Shown one piece after another: positions 55,691 to 64,000 of a DNA stretch of 64,000 nt (within the stretch, counting starts at the first letter, position 1; every line of letters starts with the position of its first letter). Source of the DNA: Ramazzottius varieornatus (lineage: Eukaryota > Tardigrada > Eutardigrada > Parachela > Ramazzottiidae); contig BDGG01000004.1 in NCBI GenBank assembly GCA_001949185.1, positions 614,278 through 678,277 of the forward strand. The letters are read 5' to 3'. Both the position numbers and the translations under genes were made by a program. The notes beneath the pieces were generated by a model. That model made no database searches and was not told the DNA's origin. It worked only from the letters and a program-made list of their open reading frames with translations.

Positions 55691-57724
55691 TCACTTCTTC
55701 AAGATGGAAGTCAGGACCTTCTGCTCCTTATCCGCCAATTTAATCGCCAAACCCTGAGCTAAGAACTGTTGCAAAGGCATGCTGGTATAGATTTCTTTCT
55801 GCTTGACAGGAGGTGTCTTCCGAGGTTTCGTCAAAGGTCTCGGGGCTTTCTTGACCACTGCCGGCTGTGGAGCCTTCAAGCTAGCAGCCAGTTCAGCTTC
55901 CATGGATTTCCGCATCTTGGTTTCCGCGTCAGTTCGAAGGCGATTCCGGTTCATCTTGACCAGCTCACTCAGCGTCGGGTTCATGAAGGCTGGCATGCGA
56001 GCAATAGCTTGTGCGAGTTGCTCCTCGGTGTAGTCGCCACTGTCCAAAGCGCGGACGAGTGGAGTGTGGTGAAGAACTTCAGTGTCTTCCACGATGTTGA
56101 AGGGTTCAGCGAAGCGGACCTCGTGCTCGGCCGAATTTTTACCGACGGAAATCTCGACTTTGGAGTTGCGTGGACACGTCAGGAAGATGAAGGGAAGCTG
56201 GAGGCGCTGGGTTTCATCGTACTCGAATTCAGCAATGATGGACGCGATCGAATGAATCTTCCTAATTTGATCCTCCGACTTTCCCTGTTTGAAATAAAAA
56301 GAAAACTATGCAGTTCGACATATTCACAAAAACCCCAGCCGGAAGTGAGATTTGAAAGCTTGGCAAAGAAACTCGACAACGTCTTTTTCACAAGTGGCGC
56401 ACGTTTCCGATGTTATTGGCAGGAAGCATGCGCCACTCAGAAGAACAATCTCTGGTTACCTTCAATGATTCAGCGCTCGGCTTTTCCACTGTTCGTTCCA
56501 TATCGCGTTTCTTGTTTTCTTCAGCAAGATCCTTCAAGGCGAGGTACAGCAGTGAGGAGTGGAAGACGCGCTGTCGGAGTTGGCGGATGCATTTTCGTTT
56601 TCGTTGCTCGGCTTCTTCTCTCATCTCAACCGGAGCTATGGCTTCGGCCAGATTCCGTGGGTTACCACACCACGCAATATTGTTGCTGCCGTCCTTTCTG
56701 ATCACCCCGATGGACATCAGCACATTCAGAGCATCATACACTCGACGACGAATGTTCTTCTTTTCTTTCAGTCTTTCAGTCTGAGAAGTCTGGGTTGACG
56801 TACCGCTGATGGCGAGCTCTTCCGCCACCACATTGTACGTCGTCACCTGCAAACATAAAATCTCCATGAATTTTCCGTATAAAATCAAACAAAAACGAAA
56901 ATCTAAAAAATTCACAGGGCAAATTTCTACAGTATGCTCCTGTGATATCCAAAATGCTAACGATTTTTTCATGATTGATATGCACATGGTTTGCTATTTC
57001 TTGACCATTGTTTTGGGCAAATCAAGTTATTATTTCTCCCACCTGTTTTTCCCTGACTTTGTCGGAGACTTTCGCAGCGAAGTATCGAAGGCCACTTTCT
57101 TCGCCGTTACACCGACGAGTCTTTGATTTTTCCGTGGTAGCTCCGCTGCTCTCACTCTTCACCACAACATCAAACTGATCAGTGTGTTCCAGCAGGCCTT
57201 GAATAGATGGAGCAGGGGCTAGAGTGGGCAGGTCAGATGACGCAGGTTTGGATCGCTTTGTCCCCTTGACCACCCATGACTCCCTCGGAGCTGAAGTTCT
57301 GCGCTTTTTGGCAGCTGCCCCTGGTTTTCGACTGACGTTAGCATTGGACAGTTGCTTCAAGACGATTGGGGTTCGACCTTTGAGTAGCGCCGTCAGCGGG
57401 GGAGGATATGGCATCTTGAAGACACCTGTAGAACAATCTCCAGTTATTTCACTGACTGATGAACAGCAGCAGGGAATTTAGGCTTCATACTGGACTACAT
57501 ATCCTACCTGAACTGCCCAAATTACCGGAGGTCGCTGCTACTGACCCTTTGGGCATCAGGTACACGGTGGATGACTGTGTACCATTCTTCGCTGAAGCAA
57601 CCACTGCTTGTCCAAGCCTGGACGATGTCGATGAGCACGGTTGCACCATCGACACCGTGTAGTTATCTGGCACTTTGATAATCTGAAACGGTAGTGAATC
57701 GAATGGCTGAGTTTCCTGAGACAT
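55691..57724 (-). CDS. TFDP: Transcription factor DP (E2F dimerisation partner)
   Basis: Four exons (57508-57724, 57043-57425, 56460-56846, 55691-56284) give 526 residues. Amino part is Ser/Lys-rich. The winged-helix DNA-binding domain spans exons 2-3: GLRYFAAKVSDKVREKQVTT, YNVVAEELA, and KNIRRRVYDALNVLMSIGVI with the RRVYD recognition helix shared by E2F and DP. A basic coiled coil (QRKRKCIRQLRQRV) and the DP marked-box-like region follow (RLQLPFIFLTCPRNSKVEIS, EDTEVLHHTPL). DP binds E2F and drives S-phase genes. The tail beyond residue 400 is basic and lysine-rich and differs from vertebrate DP1. Intron 3 (175 bases) carries a hairpin repeat. Start MSQETQPF at 57724. Confidence 0.93.
56391..56438. 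repeat. Dispersed hairpin repeat
   Basis: caagtggcgcacg and catgcgccactcag pair around a loop with ttccgatgttattggcagg. It lies in intron 3 of TFDP. Confidence 0.65.
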
Positions 57725-58650
57725 TCTAAGTGGCGAAGAGCGCTCCGGGTTCACGAAATGTTATCTGGAAGGTAAGCTTGTGTCAGTCATATGAGACATC
57801 AAGCGAATCAACAATCAACGTATCCTCACCTGATGAATATAGCGGCCACAGCAAATGCCTTTTCAGCTTTGGTTACGAACCAAAAGCGCCGCACTATTGC
57901 TTGTAGCTTGAGCAGATATCTTGACAGTCTAAAAGAACAGAGATATGACAACCTAGTAATCCACATAGCTGAGAAGATAATTGAATTTGGCGCTGACATG
58001 ATCAAGTCGCCTCGACTCACCTATAGCTTCCGGTTAAAGTTGGATAGCCTCAGCGTCGATCGGTCCTGTTGGGTCCTCAGCTTGTCGCAGCGGAGAAGCA
58101 GACCTGGCTGGAACAAGGGCGAGAAGTTGGAGAATAACCGAATGATGTGGGCGAAGTCCGCGAAGAAGAACGCAAAATGACGCCACTCTTTTAGAAGACA
58201 AAAGACTCGGCTTCATCTTCAGAGCGCAGTTTGGCGTGAACCCTTGCCCAGCGAAACACTCAAGTGAAGATTGCACACCACGACAAGCCATATCGGTGTC
58301 TGTGAAGATCTTTGCGGGTCGGCGAGCACAACTGCCGTGAAATGGAGGACGAACGACTCGGTCCGAAGCCGGGATGTGCTTCCCCCGCTTGATGGCACCA
58401 TTTCCGGCCCCTAGGGATTCAAATTTCAGACTTTTGGAGTCAATGTCTTCCAGTCGGTCCAGATATTTCGGTCCGGCCCGACTGTTTTCCCTTTTCAACG
58501 AGAAGTTTTCGTTTTTATAGACGCGGATTCTCCTCTTTGTCTCGAACTGCTCGTCTAAAGTCTGTATCACGATCTTCCTCTTCCTCTCTTACATGAACAA
58601 CGGCCTGTTACTCTAGATATTTTTGTTCGCAAGAACTCACTGGGAGAAGG
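57725..58650. other. Upstream region of TFDP, possible further exons
   Basis: A minus-strand frame at about 58030-58590 (KIVIQTLDEQFETKRRIRVY, YLDRLEDIDSKSLKFESLG) has protein-like composition but begins without an ATG and has no recognised family. It could be an exon of an unknown minus-strand gene. Not called as a gene. Confidence 0.3.
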
Positions 58651-58992
58651 ATGAAGACCAACGCATACATCGATGTTTTCATGGTGGACGAGACCGGCCG
58701 TAATCCCGATGGACCGGTTGCCTTAACTCGTCCATCGGCTTCTGAGATTGAGAACACTTCAATCGGAACGGACATCAAGGTCTCGATTCTAGTCGGAGCA
58801 CGTTCCTCGAGATTGACACTAGGCAAGAAAGTCGCCAGAGACTGGAAGAAGAAGATCCATGGCGCACTGTTGAAACTCTTCACCATCTTGACGGTGGCGG
58901 TGTCGGTGGTGCATCTGGTTGGCATCTTCATGATTGATGCCAGCTGCAACGCGGCATATCAATATAATTCTCATTGGCCGAGTCGTAAATAA
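58651..58992 (+). CDS. Possible small single-span membrane protein, carboxy end inside a MITE
   Basis: An ATG-started frame of 113 residues has an acidic/Ser-Thr first half (VFMVDETGRNPDGPVALTRP) and a hydrophobic span (LLKLFTILTVAVSVVHLVGI). The last dozen codons and the stop fall in the half MITE at 58951-59045. No family is recognised and an overlapping frame on the other strand is equally long, so this is uncertain. Confidence 0.3.
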   Translation: MKTNAYIDVFMVDETGRNPDGPVALTRPSASEIENTSIGTDIKVSILVGARSSRLTLGKKVARDWKKKIHGALLKLFTILTVAVSVVHLVGIFMIDASCNAAYQYNSHWPSRK

Positions 58993-59045
58993 TCTCCAGC
59001 TGCAGTATTACGCCCATTTTTAACGGTTAATGTTGTCGTACACTG
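58951..59045. mobile_element. Half copy of the CAGTGTAC MITE family (copy C)
   Basis: Right half only: gcggc...attggc, then ttacgccca, aacggttaat and the end cgtacactg, followed by TA (59046-59047). Confidence 0.7.
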
Positions 59046-59797
59046 TAGTTGTGGAAATTGATGCAAGATTTCGGATGGACGAGACGGGAACCGGTGTGGA
59101 AAGGTTGTCAAAGCGGACACGTTAGCTAGCTTCGATCATTCCGGGAACCTCGCTTTTTTTGACGTGAGGTTGTAGAGCAAAATTCGGGCTATCTGGTAGA
59201 ACTATATGACGAGCTCCACAAGAAATAACTAGATGATAGTATGTTAGGGAAGATTTGGCACTTAGGGACGCATGCATTATCCCTTGAGTTTAACGCGAAT
59301 TTTATGCTATTGCTTCCTAAGTTCATGGACATGCCACGTGACGTCATCTGGCACCCAGTAAGTCCCTGGCGGGGTTGTCAAGATACCGATATTGATATCA
59401 TATTTATAGCATACCTTCGGAGTACGCAGGGCGGACCATGAATGTACAGGGCTTCCCATACTTTGATCGTCTCGGGGTTTCCGGATCAAGACAAGACTTG
59501 TCAGGTGCGGAAGTATGACTTGTCCCTTTTCGAGGGAGCACATACGAAATTTTTTTCGCAAGTTGAATTTTTGCCTTTTCACTCCCAGTACATATCATGG
59601 GTTGTCCACCAGGATGTGTCTTGTTTCTGGAGCAAGAACTAGTCCGTATGTTCCCCGTGGAAAGAGAGAAGATGGGTTTATGGTCAAAGGGGGAATGTTT
59701 TTTCGCCGTTTCTCCGATTTTTTTCTTCGGCTGCTGGCTCAACCGGCTTTGACGGAAATCTTACCATTCGATAGGTCTGAGTTAGTGATGTTCTAAT
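59046..59797. other. Gene-free stretch before the Harbinger element
   Basis: No coding or repeat feature that I can support. Confidence 0.35.
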
Positions 59798-59825
59798 AGG
59801 GGTCTTCAGTTTTGCTTGCAGAACT

Positions 59826-60233
59826 GTGTTGATTTCGTTGATGTGGAAAACAACTTTCCGACTTTCGCTAATGGGAAAAGCAGCCCTCGAGCTGCTTTTC
59901 TTGCAAGTGAAATCCGTTAATCTCTTGCACGCCCGCCTCGAAATTTCGATTTCTATTTGTATTTACCAATCGTTCCCTGCTTTTCTGCTTGAGCTTTTCC
60001 CCAACCGCGCAACTATGGAGTGTAGATGCCTGGCGAGGAAGAGCATTTGGTTCAGTGGATCGAAGGTCCCACCAACTATCTACTGTACAAGGATACAACT
60101 CGAAAATGACCAGAGAGAAAAAGACCGAGAAGAAAAAAAAGAAGTACGCGATTATGAATTGAAGAAACTAGAACTACAACTCGAACTAGCCAAGAAACGT
60201 TTCACTGAACAAAACGTCGAGCTGGCTTTCTGA
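59826..60233 (+). pseudogene. Remnant of Harbinger Myb/SANT-like accessory protein
   Basis: Only the charged coiled-coil end is convincing: NDQREKDREEKKEVRDYELK, then LELQLELAKKRF before the stop at 60233. Such a Lys/Glu-rich helix closes the DNA-binding partner encoded by Harbinger elements. The upstream SANT domain is not recognisable, so the gene is largely deleted. Confidence 0.5.
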
Positions 60234-60261
60234 TATTCAAGACTCTTTCTTTGATGGTCTC

Positions 60262-61502
60262 TCAGAAGTCTTTTCCGTCCACAACTGCAGCATCGTGGCT
60301 TATTTCTGGTATTCCCGATTCTCGATATTTTGTCCAGTTGTCATCAAAATAGCTGTCTTTGAGTAACATGTTGTGTAAAACAACACATGCTTGTGTCCAC
60401 TCTACAGCTGCTCGATGGGTCTGCTTATCGTGGATCTTAATTCTTAATGACTGCAAAGACGGAAAACGTCCCTGCAAGATGCCATTGGTGTATTCGATCT
60501 TAATTCTTGTTGAAGAGTGGTAAAAGTTGAATCGCTCGTTGTTCGGTGACATGACTCCGGCGGCGGGCTTCTTGTAGGAAGCGATGATATGGGTTGTTGT
60601 AGTGTAGGCGCTGTCAGCGAGAAGATATTCGCCTGGTGAAAACAGCTTGGAGACTTGTCTTGCCATCGAAGAATTACTGTCTACTCTCATATCATGGGCC
60701 GACCCACGAAATCCGATAAACATGTATCGCATTTTACGCTTGTCATCGCAAACCACCATCGCTGATATTCCGTATTGGGACTTGTGGCTCCAGTAATCGT
60801 CACCATGTTTGGTAGGCTTGTACTCTAACGAAACTAACGTGCGGTCCAACATTCCAACACAACCAGGAAATCCCGAATCCCGAAGAATTCGCGCCTAAGA
60901 TATCACACTTTAATAAATTTGTGGTGCTGTGTCTAGCATACCGAAGAATTTCAAGAGCTGAGGTGGAAGTACCTTAATGGTAGTTCTTTATCCGGCCGGC
61001 TAACCACACTTCCTCCTACCGACAACAGAGCCTCGATACATCTAGTGGTACAAAGAAGGACAAAGCCTTCTGAAACCCCGAAAAATCTAGCAATCTTCCC
61101 TACGGAGGCTGAGCTCTCCGAACTCCCGAAACGATAGGCGCAAATCATAAGCTGTAGTCGTGGATCGGCTTGAGGTGTTTTGCCGTGAAGGTTAAAGGCC
61201 TTATGACCGACGATCTTGCTCAGGACCATCTCAAATGACTCGCGGGACATCCTGACATCCTCCTTGAACCGTCCATCATCCGGTGCCGGAAGCAAATACT
61301 CCACAAAGTGCTTACTCTTAGGCACTTCCGGTCGCTGAAGGTATCGTGTAGCGGTGACGAGCTGAAGTAGCACGGCAGGAACATCCACTTCATCATCGTC
61401 GTCATGCTCGTCGAGGTCCAAATTCATCTTCAGTAGCTTCCGACCAACCACCCATTCTTCCAGATCCTCAATGAAACGCTTTCTTTCGGAAGTGCCCGGC
61501 AT
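60262..61502 (-). CDS. PIF/Harbinger transposase (HARBI1-like)
   Basis: Two exons, 60973-61502 and 60262-60894, code about 387 residues. Start MPGTSERKRFIEDLEEWVVG at 61502; then a helical domain (RMSRESFEMVLSKIVGH, RLQLMICAYRFGS, IARFFGVSEGFV). Exon 2 begins RILRDSGFPGCVGMLDRTLV with the first catalytic Asp, followed by FIGFRGSAHDMRV, LLADSAYTTTTHI and the IEYTNGILQGRFPSLQSLRI block with the catalytic Glu, typical of DDE_Tnp_4. The family consensus IDGTH is LDRTL here. Joining donor aag/gtactt to acceptor cttag/gcg leaves the frames off by one, so a one-base shift or another splice site must exist. Otherwise open to the stop at 60262. Confidence 0.8.
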
Positions 61503-61727
61503 AATGAGTTGCAGCGCAGTACAAAGTGAGAGGGAACAGTAAAAAAATGATAATCGGGTATTAAAAGCAAACTTTTCGCCAAATTTATTCAAGAACAGAA
61601 GGTCCGTAATTCGAAGTTTGCGAAAAGTTCGAACTTCCCCCGCTCACGCTTGATTCGTGTTGATCAAGCTAATCAAGTAAGACGTTTGCGGCTTCAACGA
61701 GTTTCGCAAGCAAGACTGAAGACCCCT

Positions 61728-64000
61728 AATATAGTAATATTCTACTAAAGTAGATGATAGTAGATGGTTTCAGCATCTGCTATATTCAGTAGTATATACT
61801 AAACGGATTTGAGCACCGGAACCTGATATTAATGTTTTAGTAGTTTGAAATTGAGGCCCCATATTTTATTGTTATCAACATATCAATCACCTGTATTAGG
61901 ATATATATTAATGAGAGTAACGCTGCCATTGGTTCGAAAAACCGGTTGATTTTCTGAATTTTGGCGCGTGTGCGCTAGTTGTGTGGTCTGCGACCACGCC
62001 TCGCAAAGTGTACATCATCCCAGCGATGCTCCTACACGCCTACAGTACAAGGGAAAGGTTGTAAAGTTAGCCGTCTAAGTTCGCCTGTTCTCTACTACTC
62101 AATCCCAAACTTTTAAGGATAGATCAATAGATGAAATAATGAGCTATCGAATGTTATTAGGCACAGTCGACACGAGGAGTCAGAGAATCCAAGAGATCTG
62201 CAATTAAAACAACGTTGAAATCTCATGTTAAACAGCCAAGACTGACAATCAAACAGTCAATCAAGCGATTTACAAACCCGGTACGGGGTTGTTATCAATA
62301 AGTTTACAACCTTTACCTCGTAGGGCTATCGTAGGTGCATACGCTTACATCATGCACCTACATACGGTGTGGCACAGCAACCTGCCATGTCACAGAGTGC
62401 AGGTGCAGGATGCAAGATCTAGTACGGGCACTGGTAGTGCAGACGACAATTTTCTCGTCTGTCCTTTTCCGTTATGTGAAAAGTACTATCAGCTTGTCAG
62501 CGTCAGGTCAAACATCATACTCTCTTCGGGCGAATATTTAGCAGAGTGTTTTGCTGATGAGGATGGTTATGAGACTGAATGCCACAATTTCAGGCCGAGC
62601 GAAGCGAGGACCTTTTAAGTCTGTCGAGATTTCAATGGACGATCAGATTCTTCGAGCTTTTAGATATCGCAAACACAGTACTGAAAAAAGACACGCCACT
62701 TGATCGGGGCCATTAAAAACTTTACTGGGGAACCGTACTGTGTGTCACAAGTGAAAGTGCTCGCTCTACAATGGTTTGCCTCCTTTGCTCGGCCTTTCCA
62801 GTGGTCAGAACCACTAGCTAGTTTAATACCAAACCCACAGGAGTGCTACTGTAGTCATAGTTTATTACGTCAGGCGGAGGTTTTACTATAGCAATTCCAA
62901 ATTAGTAAGACTTCGGCGGACGGCTGATATTTCTTTTTATTATATTAGATATCATTATCCCATATTATAGTAAATCACTGACCAGAGTTAAGTCTTAATG
63001 ACAGCAGTCAGATGGTATCGCATTGTCACTTCTCAGAATCTCCTGCGGAGTCCTGCAGAAAAAAGTAGGCTCAAACGGGTAGCTTGTGTTCATATATCAT
63101 GATTGCCTTTGTACTCGGGCAATCAACAATCAAAGTATGATTGTTGATTGAGCCAGATGACATGGCACGGCCTTGACATGGCTGAGCCATGATGTATTGC
63201 ATCAAGCTTTTGCTCGCGTTTCGTACTTTGAGGTTGCTTCTTGCTCGTGAAAACTACCACCTGAAAGGAAAGGCCGACGGAGTGCTGGGGAGGGTTATAC
63301 TGGTCGAGGTCGGCAGCTGCCGTGTTGTACTCCATCGGAGCTTCATGCGGCAGCGAGATCGGTGCTGAGGAGCTATCCCCGATAAAGTATGGTGTTTGTC
63401 CTAGGCTCCTAGCTTTCTGCCTGTTGTTGTGAAGAGGTTAAAGTTGTTTGAAATAGAAACTGGAATCTGTCGGGGAAACAAATTTCCTTATGCTGATTTG
63501 GCTTTTTTGACTCGTTTTTCTAACCCACCTGATTTCCCTTCGAACTTTTTGGCTGTTTTTGCGGTCTTTGACCGTTTTTTATGGATCCTTCCTCATGCCT
63601 GTATCATGTCCATGTCTCGAATGTAAGATGTCCAGTCCTTGTAGCACAAGCGGCCAGTTTCCGCACGCGAACTAACGGTGTCGTGAAGACGTCAGAGCAC
63701 ACGAACAGCTCCTAATCTGCCGTTCAATCCGTGTTCGCTTTCCAATGAGGGTCAGCATTCACCAAGCAAAATCCAGAGTTTGAACTCGCGTCCAAGTTTC
63801 CACCCGGATAACTTTGGCGACCAGTGTTTGAAATGAAAACCTAATAGTGCTTTTAAAAAAGCACCCATTACCGCATGTTTTACAGATAGACACAGGTTTC
63901 TAAAAGGATGTGGGTGCTCGGAGAAATTGTTTTCCCAAATTTGGACGGTTTTTCCAGAAACCAGTTCTTCTTTTTCAGGAAGAAAGTACTATAGAGCACG
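61728..64000. other. Gene-free end of the window
   Basis: 2.3 kb without a supportable gene. It starts with a short AT-rich palindromic stretch (about 61730-61800, repeats of tagta/tacta) and contains a perfect small hairpin at 63120-63150. Chance open frames here lack splice context, composition and recognisable motifs. Confidence 0.4.
63120..63150. repeat. Perfect 13-base hairpin
   Basis: caatcaacaatca and tgattgttgattg are exact inverted copies around a 5-base loop. No following T run that would suggest a termination signal for RNA polymerase III. Confidence 0.6.

Larger units (their letters stand above)
59798..61727. mobile_element. PIF/Harbinger-type DNA transposon, nearly complete
   Basis: Terminal inverted repeats aggggtcttcagttttgctt (59798 on) and its near-complement ending at 61727 (gcaagactgaagacccct) bound a 1930-base unit. 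A 3-base direct repeat aat flanks it (59795-59797, 61728-61730). Inside are a minus-strand DDE transposase and a converging plus-strand remnant of the Myb-like accessory protein. This two-gene layout is standard for the superfamily. Confidence 0.85.

Noticed and set aside
62289-62618. Plus-strand open frame near the end of the window
   Set aside because: Composition and context look random; no motif, signal or splice support.
1-64000. tRNA, rRNA or CRISPR features, or bacterial-type operons
   Set aside because: No B-box/cloverleaf candidate survived inspection, no regularly spaced repeats with unique spacers exist, and genes have animal introns throughout.

Overview
The window is nuclear DNA of an invertebrate animal. 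Almost every gene is split by short GT-AG introns (many of 50-200 bases), genes are densely packed on both strands, and the products are animal proteins: latrophilin-type adhesion GPCR, SPARC, DP transcription factor, VIPAS39/SPE-39, DNTTIP1, a Spatzle-type cytokine and a PGRP domain. Spatzle plus PGRP points to an arthropod-like or other ecdysozoan lineage with a compact genome. I cannot name the species; a tardigrade or similar is a guess.

Layout. 1-1.9 kb: a solo transposon end and a dead non-LTR retrotransposon. 2.2-9.9 kb: four housekeeping genes, DNTTIP1 (-), TRABD (+), FTSJ1 (-) and ZCCHC7 (+). 9.9-12.1 kb: non-autonomous transposons. 12.2-19.7 kb: a 14-exon adhesion GPCR. 20.0-26.5 kb: VIPAS39 (-), YAE1 (-), a Ly6 GPI-anchored protein (+) and adenylate kinase 1 (-). 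26.9-34.1 kb: an island of nested DNA transposons, including a Tigger-like element with 159-base terminal inverted repeats and an hAT-type element with a perfect 8-base target duplication. 34.7-41.3 kb: a single-exon galactosyltransferase, a DIRS remnant, a damaged kinase and an unknown gene. 41.6-43.7 kb: SPARC (-). 45.4-52.1 kb: a Spatzle-like ligand (+) facing, tail to tail, a receptor that joins a PGRP ectodomain to a transmembrane tyrosine kinase (-). 55.7-57.7 kb: TFDP (-). 59.8-61.7 kb: a nearly complete PIF/Harbinger transposon. The rest is mostly gene-free.

How genes relate. The strongest signal is the 45-52 kb locus. A predicted Toll-pathway ligand lies 99 bases from a receptor whose extracellular part is a PGRP fold lacking at least the first zinc ligand of the amidase, and whose inside is a tyrosine kinase with its catalytic motifs in place. 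I know of no described PGRP receptor tyrosine kinase. The PGRP carboxy half and the membrane segment share one uninterrupted exon, so that part of the fusion does not depend on gene modelling. Two breaks in the frame (a missing splice donor and a one-base shift) leave open whether this copy works. The other notable items are a GPCR with a C-type lectin domain lodged inside a split EGF module, and a family of roughly 50-base dispersed hairpins, three of them in introns of modelled genes that I could place precisely.

Exon coordinates come from reading splice signals and checking phase by hand; no search or expression data were available.
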